A DNA stretch of 64,000 bases from Desulfoluna butyratoxydans (GTDB lineage Bacteria > Desulfobacterota > Desulfobacteria > Desulfobacterales > Desulfolunaceae): contig NZ_CAADHO010000003.1 in assembly GCF_900699765.1 (NCBI RefSeq), positions 682,001 through 746,000 on the forward strand. Direction: 5' to 3'. Position numbers and translations under genes: made by a program. This document shows, one piece after another, positions 11,092-19,222 of this stretch. Position 1 is the first letter of the stretch; each line of letters begins with the position of its first letter. The notes under the pieces were generated by a model. That model ran no database searches, was not told where the DNA came from, and saw only the letters and a program-made list of their open reading frames with translations.

Positions 11092-11490
11092 ATGATCGGA
11101 CAATCCCAGGAGATGGCTGACCGACGTGCCCACAGGCGTTACCGCGCCGGTGACGGCGCTTATGCTGCATTGTCTCCGGCCTCAAGCAAGGTGGGGCCCA
11201 TTGTGGATATCAGCATGGACGGGCTCTGTTTTCGGTACATTGTCCACGCCGAGCAGCCCAAGGAGCCTGTGGAGACCCATATCTACGTGGGGGACAACGG
11301 GTTCTACCTGGAAAAGATGCCCTACGAGACCGTGGAAGACGTGGAGATCGACAACCCCTCTTCCCTCTCCTCCATCATCATGCGCCAGAGGCGGGTGCGG
11401 TTTGTGGACCTCAGCGCCAACCAGAAGGCTCAGCTCCAGTACTTTATTGCTCATCGCACCTCCAAGCAGGAGGAGGTTGAGGCCGGGTAG
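11092..11490 (+). CDS. PilZ-like domain protein
   Basis: A 132-residue soluble protein with a PilZ-like signature: DRRAHRRYRAGDGAYAAL near the start (the RxxxR type of c-di-GMP switch motif) and VGPIVDISMDGLCFRY (the D/NxSxxG strand) some 20 residues later. PilZ proteins bind cyclic di-GMP and often act on motility or surface functions. ATG 11092 is five bases after GGAG; the frame is open further upstream but without a better start. The gene ends just before a strong two-way terminator shared with the convergent opp operon. Confidence 0.75.
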   Translation: MIGQSQEMADRRAHRRYRAGDGAYAALSPASSKVGPIVDISMDGLCFRYIVHAEQPKEPVETHIYVGDNGFYLEKMPYETVEDVEIDNPSSLSSIIMRQRRVRFVDLSANQKAQLQYFIAHRTSKQEEVEAG

Positions 11491-11519
11491 TTTTTTAAAG
11501 AAAACGGTTGTTAAAACGC

Positions 11520-11563
11520 CAAAGGGCGCACACGAAAGCTTGCTTCGTGTGCGCCCTTTTTTT
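11520..11563. terminator. Bidirectional terminator between PilZ gene and oppF
   Basis: AAAGGGCGCACACGAA and TTCGTGTGCGCCCTTT form a 16-bp perfect stem with a seven-base loop, A-rich before and T-rich after, so it can serve both convergent transcripts. Confidence 0.9.
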
Positions 11564-11582
11564 GTGCGGTTGGGCGTGCGGG

Positions 11583-12599
11583 CTAAAGAACGCCTTCCTC
11601 CACCCGGTGGCAGGCCACAAGGCCTGTGCCGCAGGGATTTACCTTGGGGATCTCCCGGATGCAGCGTTCATCCGCGTGGGGGCATCTGCCGTGGAACACG
11701 CACCCCGAGGGCAGGTTGATGGGGGAGGGCACCTCGCCTTTCAGGCTGATGTGGCTCTTTTCCCCGCTCAGCTTGGGGATGGCGCTGAGGAGGGCTTTGG
11801 TGTAGGGGTGTCGCGGTTCGGTGTAGAGGGTCTCGGCATCGGCAAGTTCGCAGAGGCTCCCCAGGTACATCACGGCCACCCGGCTGCTGATGTGGCGCAC
11901 CACCGAGAGGTCGTGGGAGATGAACATGTAGGAGAGGCCCCGTTTTTCCTGCGTCTCCATGAGAAGGTTGAGGATCTGGGCCTGCACCGAGACGTCCAGG
12001 GCGCTGATGGGCTCGTCGGCAACGATAAAGGCGGGGTCCACCACCAGGGCCCGGGCGATGCTGACGCGCTGGCGCTGGCCTCCGGAGAATTCGTGGGGGT
12101 AGCGCTGGGCCCACATGGGGTCCACCCCCACCTGCTCCATGACTTCGGCGATGCGGTCCTTGACCTCCCCGTTGCTGATGCCGGGGTTGTGGAACCGCAG
12201 GGGCTCTTCCAGGGTTTTTTTCACGGTGAGCCGCGGGTTCAGGGAGGAGTAGGGGTCCTGGAACACCATCTGCATCTTAGACCGGTAGGGCATCATGGCC
12301 TTGGACGAGAGGTTGTCGATGCGGTTGCCCCGAAAGAGGATCTCCCCACTGTCGGGCTGGTGGATGCCGATGACGCAGCGCGCCAGCGTGGACTTGCCGC
12401 ACCCGCTCTCCCCGACAACGCTCAAGGTCTCTCCTTCCAGGATATCCAGGCTGATGCTGTTCACCGCCTGGACCACCGTGCTGTGGAGGCTGAGCTTGCC
12501 GCCCTGGAGGCGAAGTTTTTCCAGAAAGCCTCCGGAGATGTCGAAGTGCTTGACGACGTTTTTCAGTGTAAGGATGGGCTTGGTGGATTCTGTTGTCAT
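11583..12599 (-). CDS. oppF: Oligopeptide/dipeptide ABC transporter ATP-binding protein
   Basis: One of the two cytoplasmic ATPases that drive peptide import. Walker A is GESGCGKSTLA, the ABC signature is SGGQRQR and Walker B is FIVADEPISALD. The C-terminal oligopeptide-transporter extension contains HPYTKALLSAIP and a Cys-containing CxxC-type tail (GCVFHGRCPHADERC), which in the family can hold an iron-sulfur cluster. The start is taken at ATG 12599 (338 residues), which overlaps the oppD stop by four bases (ATGA); an upstream in-frame codon at 12629 lies inside oppD. It is the last gene of the operon before the shared terminator. Confidence 0.94.
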   Translation of the reverse strand: MTTESTKPILTLKNVVKHFDISGGFLEKLRLQGGKLSLHSTVVQAVNSISLDILEGETLSVVGESGCGKSTLARCVIGIHQPDSGEILFRGNRIDNLSSKAMMPYRSKMQMVFQDPYSSLNPRLTVKKTLEEPLRFHNPGISNGEVKDRIAEVMEQVGVDPMWAQRYPHEFSGGQRQRVSIARALVVDPAFIVADEPISALDVSVQAQILNLLMETQEKRGLSYMFISHDLSVVRHISSRVAVMYLGSLCELADAETLYTEPRHPYTKALLSAIPKLSGEKSHISLKGEVPSPINLPSGCVFHGRCPHADERCIREIPKVNPCGTGLVACHRVEEGVL

Positions 12600-13579
12600 G
12601 ATGCAAGGTCTCCCGAGACTAAATGGCATGCGGCCATGTGGCCTGTTTGTTCATCCGCAAGGGCCGCCTCGGGCCGTTTGGTCATGCAGATCTCTCCCTT
12701 CATGGGGCAGCGTGGGTTAAAGGCGCAGCCGCTGGGAATGTCCGTGAGGGTGGGCATCATTCCCGGGATCTGGTAGAGGGCTTCCCCGGGTTTACGGCTC
12801 TCCGGCAGGGCCTTGATGAGGCCCTGGGTGTAGGGGTGCTTCGGGGTGTTGATGATGGCCTGGGTGGGCCCGGTCTCAATGACCCGCCCTGCGTACATGA
12901 CGGCGATGCGGTCGGTGACCTCGGCCACGACCCCTAAGTCGTGGGTGATGAGGATCAGGCTCATGCCGTCGGAGTCGCACAGTTCGATGAGCAGGTCCAT
13001 GATCTCGGCCTGGATGGTGACGTCCAGGGCCGTGGTGGGCTCGTCGGCGATGATGATGTCCGGATCGGTGAGCAGGCTGATGGCGATGATGATCCTCTGG
13101 CGCATGCCCCCGGAGAACTCATGGGGATACTGGGCCAGGCGCTTCTCCGGGGAGGGGATGTGCACGCGGGCCAGCTTTTCCAGGGCGATGCGCTCAGCCT
13201 CCTCCTTGGAGACATCCATGTGGGCGTGGATGGCCTCGGTCATCTGCGTGCCGATGGTCAGCACGGGGTTCAGGGCCATCATGGGGTCCTGGAATATCAT
13301 GCTGATGCGGTTTCCGCGGATGTCCCGCATCTTCTCTTCGGAGTAGGCGGAGATCTCTGTGTCGCGGAAGCGGATGGTGCCCCCTGCGATAAAGCCGGGC
13401 TTTCGGATCAGCTTGATGATGGAAAAGCCCATGACCGATTTACCGGCCCCGCTTTCTCCCACGATCCCTAAGCGCTCCCCCTTGGCCAGGGAGAGGGAGA
13501 GGTTGTCGATGGCCGTGACCTCTCCGGTGCGAAGGGCGAATTTGACGTCAAGGTTCTGTATATCGAGTATCGGTTCCAT
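12596..13579 (-). CDS. oppD: Oligopeptide/dipeptide ABC transporter ATP-binding protein
   Basis: The partner ATPase of OppF. Walker A is GESGAGKSVMG, the signature is SGGMRQR, Walker B is IIIADEPTTALD, and the conserved His lies in ILITHDLG. The C-terminal KHPYTQGLIKALPES and GCAFNPRCPMKGEIC segments mark the peptide-transporter subfamily. The 327 residues are the usual length. It lies 15 bases downstream of oppC and overlaps oppF by four bases, indicating translational coupling. Confidence 0.94.
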   Translation of the reverse strand: MEPILDIQNLDVKFALRTGEVTAIDNLSLSLAKGERLGIVGESGAGKSVMGFSIIKLIRKPGFIAGGTIRFRDTEISAYSEEKMRDIRGNRISMIFQDPMMALNPVLTIGTQMTEAIHAHMDVSKEEAERIALEKLARVHIPSPEKRLAQYPHEFSGGMRQRIIIAISLLTDPDIIIADEPTTALDVTIQAEIMDLLIELCDSDGMSLILITHDLGVVAEVTDRIAVMYAGRVIETGPTQAIINTPKHPYTQGLIKALPESRKPGEALYQIPGMMPTLTDIPSGCAFNPRCPMKGEICMTKRPEAALADEQTGHMAACHLVSGDLAS

Positions 13580-13594
13580 GATTGGGTGTCGCCT

Positions 13595-14515
13595 TTATCC
13601 TTTGTAAAGCTTGGGGTTGAGCACATCCCTGAGCCAGTCCCCGAGGAGGTTGATGACAAGGACGAGGATCACGAGAAAGAGGCCGGGAAAGAGGGTGATC
13701 CACCAGGCGCCGCTGAAGATGTACTCAAATCCTGCGTTGATCAGAGAGCCCAGGGAGGGACGGTTCACGGGCATGCCCAGGCCGAGGAAGGAGAGGGCGG
13801 CCTCGCTCATGATGGCGTTTGCCACCTGGACCGTGGAGATGACGAGCACCGAGCTCATGGTGTTGGGCAGGATGTGTCGGAACATGATGCGCAGGCGGGA
13901 AAGCCCCACCACCCGAGCCGCTTCCACGTACTCCTTGCCTTTTTCGCCCAGCACCGAGGCGCGAACCGTCCGGGCGTACTGGGGCCACTCGGCGATGCCG
14001 ATGATGACCACCAGCAGGGGGACGGCCATGTCGTTGTACCGGCTCGTGCCGAACACCGTCTGGAAGATGGCGCTGATGAGGATGGCCACCATCATGGTGG
14101 CAAAGGAGAGCTGGATATCAGCCATGCGCATGAGAAAGTTGTCCAGCCGGCCCCCTAAGTAGCCCGCAAAGAGCCCCACGGTGATGCCGATGAAAGCCTG
14201 GAGCACCACGGCCCCTAAGCCGATGAGCACCGACAGGCGCATGCCGTACATCATGGTGGAAAGAAGGTCCCGCCCCTGCTGGTCCGTGCCCAGGAGAAAG
14301 GCGTCGGAGCCGCCGTGCATCCAGGCCGGAGGGAGCTCCGAGTTGAGGATGTCGATGGTCCCGGAGTCATAGGGGTCGTAAGGCGCAAGGAGTGGGGCCG
14401 AAAAGCTCACCACCATGAGAATCAGCAGAATAGCCAGGCTGACCATGGCGATCTTGTCGCGCTTGAAGCTGTAAAAGAGATACGAATCTTTGAAATTTCT
14501 GAGTGACTGTTTCAT
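13595..14515 (-). CDS. oppC: Oligopeptide/dipeptide ABC transporter permease
   Basis: Inner-membrane permease with an N-terminal cytoplasmic segment (FKDSYLFYSFKRDKIAM), a first membrane helix (VSLAILLILMVVSFSAPLLAPYDPYD) and the five-helix core. The EAA loop that docks the ATPases reads EYVEAARVVGLSRLRIMFRHILPN. Its start overlaps the oppB stop by four bases. The 306 residues are normal for the OppC/DppC family. Confidence 0.93.
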   Translation of the reverse strand: MKQSLRNFKDSYLFYSFKRDKIAMVSLAILLILMVVSFSAPLLAPYDPYDSGTIDILNSELPPAWMHGGSDAFLLGTDQQGRDLLSTMMYGMRLSVLIGLGAVVLQAFIGITVGLFAGYLGGRLDNFLMRMADIQLSFATMMVAILISAIFQTVFGTSRYNDMAVPLLVVIIGIAEWPQYARTVRASVLGEKGKEYVEAARVVGLSRLRIMFRHILPNTMSSVLVISTVQVANAIMSEAALSFLGLGMPVNRPSLGSLINAGFEYIFSGAWWITLFPGLFLVILVLVINLLGDWLRDVLNPKLYKG

Positions 14516-15486
14516 TTTCTCCCCGATACCCGGATGGTGGGATTGACGAGACCATAGATGATATCCACCATGGTGTTGACGATGACGAAGACGGCGCCCA
14601 CAAAGATGATGTAGGCCACCAGCAGGGTGGTGTCGGAGCGCTGGACCGCTTCAAGGAACATGAAGCCCATGCCGGTCCACTGAAAGACCGTTTCGGTAAG
14701 GATGGTGTAGGCCAGCATGATGCCCAGCTGGACGCCGCCCACGGTGATGACGGGCAGCAGGGTGTTCTTGAAGGCGTGCACGAACCAGATGCGCGGCTTT
14801 TTGAGGCCCTTTGCGTAGGCAAACCGGATGTATTCCGTCTCCAGGACCTCCATCATCTCCGATCGGATGAGCCGGATGAAGAGCGGCAGCATGATGGAGG
14901 AGAGGGCGATGGCCGGCATGACGAGGTGTTTCAGGCCGTCCAGGGTGAGAAGGCCTGTCTGCCATCCCCACAGGTTCACCGTTTCCCCCCTGCCGTAGGA
15001 TGGAAACCACGCAAGGGTCACCGAAAAGAGGTAGATCATGAGAATGGCGGTGAGGAAGACCGGGATGGAGACCCCCACGATGCTGGTGCCCATGGTGAGG
15101 CGGGAGAACCAGTGGCGGGGGTTGATGGCGGCGAAGATACCCGCCGGCACGGAGATGAGGATCACGATGAGGCTGGCGGCAAAGACCAGCTCGATGGTGG
15201 CCGGGGCCTTGGAGAGGATCACGTGCATGGCAGGCTTCTTGTGGAAGAAGCTTGTGCCCAGGTCTCCGTGGGCGGCGTTTTTGAGAAACCGTCCGTACTG
15301 GGTGAGGAAGGGGTCGTTCAGTCCCATCTGTTCCCGGAGCTGCTCGCGCTCCTGAACCGACACCCGGACCCCCACCATGTCTCGGATGGGGTCGCCGAAC
15401 TGGTGTTTGATGGAGAAGCCCAGCAAGCTGATGACCAGCATGACGAACAGTGCCTGTAAAATGCGTTTTACGGTAAATGCAAACAT
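14512..15486 (-). CDS. oppB: Oligopeptide/dipeptide ABC transporter permease
   Basis: The second membrane permease. Family features are the N-terminal helix (RILQALFVMLVISLLGFSI), the periplasmic domain, and the EAA loop EYIRFAYAKGLKKPRIWFVHAFKN. I place the start at ATG 15486 (MFAFTVKRIL), giving 324 residues; an open frame reaches back to 15603, but that stretch spans a perfect inverted repeat and lacks permease similarity. The 288-base gap to oppA contains two hairpins that could lower expression of the membrane and ATPase genes relative to the binding protein. Confidence 0.92.
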   Translation of the reverse strand: MFAFTVKRILQALFVMLVISLLGFSIKHQFGDPIRDMVGVRVSVQEREQLREQMGLNDPFLTQYGRFLKNAAHGDLGTSFFHKKPAMHVILSKAPATIELVFAASLIVILISVPAGIFAAINPRHWFSRLTMGTSIVGVSIPVFLTAILMIYLFSVTLAWFPSYGRGETVNLWGWQTGLLTLDGLKHLVMPAIALSSIMLPLFIRLIRSEMMEVLETEYIRFAYAKGLKKPRIWFVHAFKNTLLPVITVGGVQLGIMLAYTILTETVFQWTGMGFMFLEAVQRSDTTLLVAYIIFVGAVFVIVNTMVDIIYGLVNPTIRVSGRK

Positions 15487-15570
15487 GGGTATGGTCGCGT
15501 CCTTAATTGTCACGGTGCGAGGGGAGTGCGTTGGTGCGGCACTGGGCCGCAGCGCTTCCCGTGGGCGTTC

Positions 15571-15619
15571 TACCCGCTGCCTGCCGGTGTCCTGTACGGG
15601 CACCGGCAGGCAGCGGGTA
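15571..15619. repeat. 19-bp perfect inverted repeat in the oppA-oppB gap
   Basis: TACCCGCTGCCTGCCGGTG (15571-15589) and its exact reverse complement (15601-15619) flank an 11-base spacer. It lies 85 bases before oppB in transcript order. It could be an RNA processing hairpin or a dyad protein site; there is no U-tract. Confidence 0.85.
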
Positions 15620-15714
15620 CAGCTGATGAGGAATATGTTCCCTCACCGGTAAACGAAACGCTCGTATTCAAGCATAGATGGGCGGTGAAATGCAAATGAA
15701 TCCGCCAAAATAAA

Positions 15715-15752
15715 TGGCCGGTTCAACCGGAATTTATCGGTGGAACCGGCCA
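15715..15752 (-). terminator. Attenuator-like hairpin after oppA
   Basis: TGGCCGGTTC (15715-15724) pairs with GAACCGGCCA (15743-15752), with an inner CCG/CGG stem. On the minus strand it is followed by TTTATTTT, and it begins 23 bases after the oppA stop. It probably terminates part of the transcripts. Confidence 0.65.
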
Positions 15753-15774
15753 GGGATCGTCTATTTTACATCCC

Positions 15775-17361
15775 TTACTTGACGACGAGATCGCCGAGGT
15801 AGGGGAAGTTCATGGTGTTGACGATGGGCTCGATGTCGAGGTTCTTCACAGAAGCCCAGGCCAGGTTCTGCCAGTGCAGGGGGACGAAGGCCGCCTCGTC
15901 GTAGAGGATCTGCTCGATCTCCTGGAGCATGGCGGTGCGCTTGGCCGTGTCGGTCTCGGACTGGGCGGCCAGGGTGAGCTCATCAACCCGGGCGTTGCAG
16001 TACGTCCCGCTGTTGTACTGGCCGTAGCCGGTCTCGGTGTTGATGCACATGGTGAGGTACTCGGTGAAGTTGCCGGAGTCTTCGGTATCCGCGTGCCATC
16101 CGATGAGCTGGATGTCGGCCACCTTGGCGTCGAATTCGTCCCAGTACTGGGCCTTGGGCATGGTCTTGAGGTTCACCTTGATGTTGATCTTGGCCAGCAT
16201 GTTGGCAACGGCCTCGGCGATCTTGGCATCGTTGACGTAGCGGTTGTTGGGGGAGATCATGGAGCACTCGAAGCCGTTTTCGTAGCCGGCTTCTTTCATG
16301 AGGGCCTTGGCCTTCTCCAGGTCGTAGCGGGGCACCAGGTTTTCTTTGTAGCCCAGGTAACCTTTGGGGCTCTGCTGACCGGCGGTGGTGGCGAATCCTT
16401 TCATGATGTTCTTGACGATGCCTTCGTTGTTGATGGCATGGACAATGGCCTGACGAACGCGCACGTCTTTGAACTCGGGGCGTCGGGTCTGGTTCATCTG
16501 AAGGGTGATGATGCGGGTGCCGCCCATGGTAACGAGCTTGGTCTTTTCGTCGTTTTCAATCTGGTGGAAGTCCTGGGGGGAGACGGGATAGATGAAGTCG
16601 GTGTCTCCGGAGAGCAGCGAAGCCACGCGGGTGGCGGTGTTCTTGATGGGGGTGAGCACGATTTTTTCCACGTTGCCGGGGGATGCCTTGTCCCAGTAGT
16701 CGGCGTAGCGCTCGTAAACGGTCTTGACGCCGTGCTCGCGGGAGGTGACGACGAAGGGGCCGGTGCCGGACTCGTGGTTGAGGGCAAAGGAGGGGCCGCT
16801 CTTGACCTGGGCGTCCTTGGGCTGGCCGTTTTCATCGGTGCCGGTGTAGAAGACGCTGTCCATGGGGAAGATGTAGGTGGCCATGTTCAGGAGAAGGGGG
16901 TAGGGACGCTTGGTGACGATGTCGATGGTGTGGTCGTCGACGATGTTGATGCTCTCAAAGGGCTCGAAAAGGCCTTTGTAGTCGATGCTTTTCTGGAGAC
17001 GCTTGAAGGTCCAGACCACGTCTTTGGCGGTGAAGGGGTTGCCGCTGTGGAAGGTGACGTCTTTTCTGAGCCAGAATCGGACGGTCAACGGGTCCAGGCG
17101 CTCCCACTTTTCTGCGAGCCTGCCCTCAATGGACATGTCGCGGGTCCAGCGGACCAAGGGATCGAAGGCCACGTGGGAGTATGCCAGCATGCCGCCGGAG
17201 AGCTGAATGTGGGGGTCCAGGGAGACCGGGTCGGCGTCCATGGCAAGATGGACCGTTGTGTTTAACGTTGTCTTCACTTCTTCTTCCGGTTTTGAACATC
17301 CCGATACCAAAAGGGCCGCTCCCATGAGCAGGATGGATGTCAGTGCCAGTATTCGTCTCAT
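15775..17361 (-). CDS. oppA: Peptide ABC transporter substrate-binding lipoprotein
   Basis: An SBP_bac_5 family binding protein of 528 residues. The signal peptide ends in the lipobox LVSGC (Cys about residue 22), so it is anchored to the outer face of the inner membrane. The first conserved block is HLAMDADPVSLDPHI; further family blocks are WERLDPLTVRFWLRKDVTFHSG and ALMKEAGYENGF. Which peptide it binds (oligo- or dipeptide) cannot be told from the sequence. AGGAGG sits just before ATG 17361. It is first in the opp operon and separated from oppB by hairpins, the usual layout for overproducing the binding protein. Confidence 0.94.
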   Translation of the reverse strand: MRRILALTSILLMGAALLVSGCSKPEEEVKTTLNTTVHLAMDADPVSLDPHIQLSGGMLAYSHVAFDPLVRWTRDMSIEGRLAEKWERLDPLTVRFWLRKDVTFHSGNPFTAKDVVWTFKRLQKSIDYKGLFEPFESINIVDDHTIDIVTKRPYPLLLNMATYIFPMDSVFYTGTDENGQPKDAQVKSGPSFALNHESGTGPFVVTSREHGVKTVYERYADYWDKASPGNVEKIVLTPIKNTATRVASLLSGDTDFIYPVSPQDFHQIENDEKTKLVTMGGTRIITLQMNQTRRPEFKDVRVRQAIVHAINNEGIVKNIMKGFATTAGQQSPKGYLGYKENLVPRYDLEKAKALMKEAGYENGFECSMISPNNRYVNDAKIAEAVANMLAKINIKVNLKTMPKAQYWDEFDAKVADIQLIGWHADTEDSGNFTEYLTMCINTETGYGQYNSGTYCNARVDELTLAAQSETDTAKRTAMLQEIEQILYDEAAFVPLHWQNLAWASVKNLDIEPIVNTMNFPYLGDLVVK

Positions 17362-17929
17362 TCACGCCTCCTGAAATTAGTGTGTTGTAAAAAAACGGTC
17401 CGGTGGATCCGCGGTGTCCTCCGTGGGGAGAAGCTGGGTGTCCCGAAGAGGGGACATGTGCGGAGCTTCGGTCGTTGTTTCAGCTGCGGAAAAAGCGCCG
17501 GTGCATATCCGGTGCCTGTGATCCGCTGTCTCTTTCCAAAATCGTTTCGTGTGCCGTATTTCGCTTAGGTGTGCCCCCGGTATGAAATGACTTATTATTC
17601 TAGTGTCATACCAAGGTTAAGTTGTAAAAATTAGCAAAAATAAACATGGAAAGCAAATGAATTCAACAATGTTCTTAGGGGGTAACAGTGCGTTTGGGGG
17701 GCGATGATGGTCCATTATCTCGGCGAGATGACACAGAAAACACCGGGGAGGCAGGGCCCCGATTCCGAAAAAAAGTGAAAGCCTGGGGAACATAAATCGG
17801 CGGGGGCTGCCCGTAAAGTGAGGGGGAAGGGGACGCTGCGGAAAAAGGATGCATGTCTCCTGTTCCGGTAAGACCGGCTTCAAAGGGCGGTGTGACGGGC
17901 AAGAATCGGGTGTGGGGGGGAGTGGGCCG
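17362..17929. other. Divide between opp promoter region and flaG 3' end
   Basis: 568 bases with no supported gene. Bases 17585-17660 are markedly A/T-rich compared with their surroundings and probably hold the opp promoter on the minus strand, though no clean -35/-10 pair stands out. No hairpin with a U-tract is seen for the flagellar operon that ends at 17930. Confidence 0.4.
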
Positions 17930-18328
17930 TTACACTTTTTCGTCGAAGATGATGCCGACCATCTCTTCGATTTTTGCTGCCAGGTCAAGGACCTGCTTGG
18001 CGGGAATTTCACGGATAACCTCTTCGGTATCGCGGTTCGTGATCCGAACCATGGTGCGACCGGTTTCGTCATGTCGTGTGAAATTCAGGCCGACGGCGTG
18101 CAGGCTGTCCAGGTCCCGGGAGATTTCGTCAAGGGTCTCCTGGGAGAGGTTTTCTTCACGAAGCCGGTCTTCCCGGTCGCTGCGCACTTTTTCCTGGCGC
18201 TCCTCGGTGCTGGCCTTGTTGTCCGAGGTGGCTTCGGATCCGGGGGCTCTGCGGACGGGTTCCGCGGCAGAGACATCATCCCGTCTTTGGGGCATCTGGG
18301 GTTGAACGTTCGATACGGTTTGCATCAT
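17930..18328 (-). CDS. flaG: FlaG family flagellar protein
   Basis: A 132-residue protein. The N-terminal half is polar and low in complexity; the C-terminal half is the FlaG domain (LNFTRHDETGRTMVRITNRDTEEVIREIPAKQVLDLAAKIEEMVGIIFD). FlaG is linked to flagellar filament length control in some bacteria; its mechanism is unclear. It is the last gene of the flagellar cluster, about 100 bases after the FliT-like gene. Confidence 0.88.
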   Translation of the reverse strand: MMQTVSNVQPQMPQRRDDVSAAEPVRRAPGSEATSDNKASTEERQEKVRSDREDRLREENLSQETLDEISRDLDSLHAVGLNFTRHDETGRTMVRITNRDTEEVIREIPAKQVLDLAAKIEEMVGIIFDEKV

Positions 18329-18432
18329 GGTGAACTCTCTTTATCCATGCGCCCTGAAGGGTGCAAAGGCTCGCCTTGGCAGGGCCTGGTTTTTCCAAAG
18401 GTTTGTGACGGCAGGGTCGGTGCCGCCTTGTG

Positions 18433-18750
18433 TCAATACGGGGAGGCATAGGCTCCCCGGATTCGCTTTTTGTTTGCCGAGGCAGTGAGCTGGGACCGGA
18501 TGGCGTCCATCTCCTCTTCAATGCGCTGGGCAAGGTGCCGGCTCCGTTCCAGAATGCGGGAAAGGAGCTCGGCGTGGGACCTGTCCATGGGCAGCTTCTT
18601 GAGCTCGCCCACCAGGTCGGCCTGGCGCCGGGCCAGGGTGAAGAGGGCCTCGGGATCGGCGGAGCTCAGTGATGCCTCCACCTGGTCCATAAGGGCCTCC
18701 ATGCGTGCCATGACATCGGCCGGAGTCTCAGATGGCAACACAGACACCAC
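18433..18750 (-). CDS. Small helical protein, FliT-like flagellar chaperone candidate
   Basis: A 105-residue, all-helical protein (MEALMDQVEASLSSADPEALFTLARRQADLVGELKKL...) that overlaps the end of fliS by 23 bases. Size, helical pattern and position directly after fliS fit a FliT-type chaperone, which in other bacteria binds FliD. The sequence is too divergent for certainty; an FlgN-like role is the alternative. Confidence 0.65.
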   Translation of the reverse strand: MVSVLPSETPADVMARMEALMDQVEASLSSADPEALFTLARRQADLVGELKKLPMDRSHAELLSRILERSRHLAQRIEEEMDAIRSQLTASANKKRIRGAYASPY

Positions 18751-19165
18751 AGCTCTCCCTTGGTTTTTCGGGACGCCTCACCGACGACTGGCGTCGGGCG
18801 CGTGAGGCCTCGGTAAAGCCTTCGTTGAGGCTTACGAGGAGGGCCTCCACCTCGCGGAGGGCTTCGGTGCGGTTGTGGATGTTCGCCTCGGTGAGGCGCC
18901 GGACCATGTAGTCGTACAGAGCGGCGAGGTTTTCGGCGATCTCCCCACCGCGCTCCATGTCGAGGGCGGTGCTGAGCTCGGTAATGATGGCCAGGACTTT
19001 GGAGATGTACTCCCCCTTGAGCGCCGGTCGTTTTTCCTCGATGCCCCGCACGGCCAGGTGGATGAACTTGATGGCCCCTTCGTAGAGCATGATGAGGATC
19101 CGATCCTGGGGAAGGTCCTCTCGGGCGGCCGATGCGGCATATGCACTGTAGGTCATGGGTGTCAT
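18728..19165 (-). CDS. fliS: Flagellin export chaperone FliS
   Basis: FliS binds the C-terminus of newly made flagellin and keeps it unpolymerised until export. The family core is clear: DRILIMLYEGAIKFIHLAVRGIEEKR, then IITELSTALDMERGGEIAENLAALYDYMVRRLTEANI. ATG 19165 (145 residues) is nine bases after AAGGAG; an upstream TTG at 19183 would overlap that ribosome site. It lies 57 bases after fliD and overlaps the FliT-like gene. Confidence 0.95.
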   Translation of the reverse strand: MTPMTYSAYAASAAREDLPQDRILIMLYEGAIKFIHLAVRGIEEKRPALKGEYISKVLAIITELSTALDMERGGEIAENLAALYDYMVRRLTEANIHNRTEALREVEALLVSLNEGFTEASRARRQSSVRRPEKPRESCGVCVAI

Positions 19166-19222
19166 GGGTGTGAACTCCTTCAACTGTAACGGAAACTAAG
19201 GTGAGTGGCACCGGTTCCGGTT

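Noticed and set aside
15874..17265. 463-codon plus-strand frame opposite oppA
   Set aside because: Val/Gly/Asp-rich shadow of a clear SBP_bac_5 protein.
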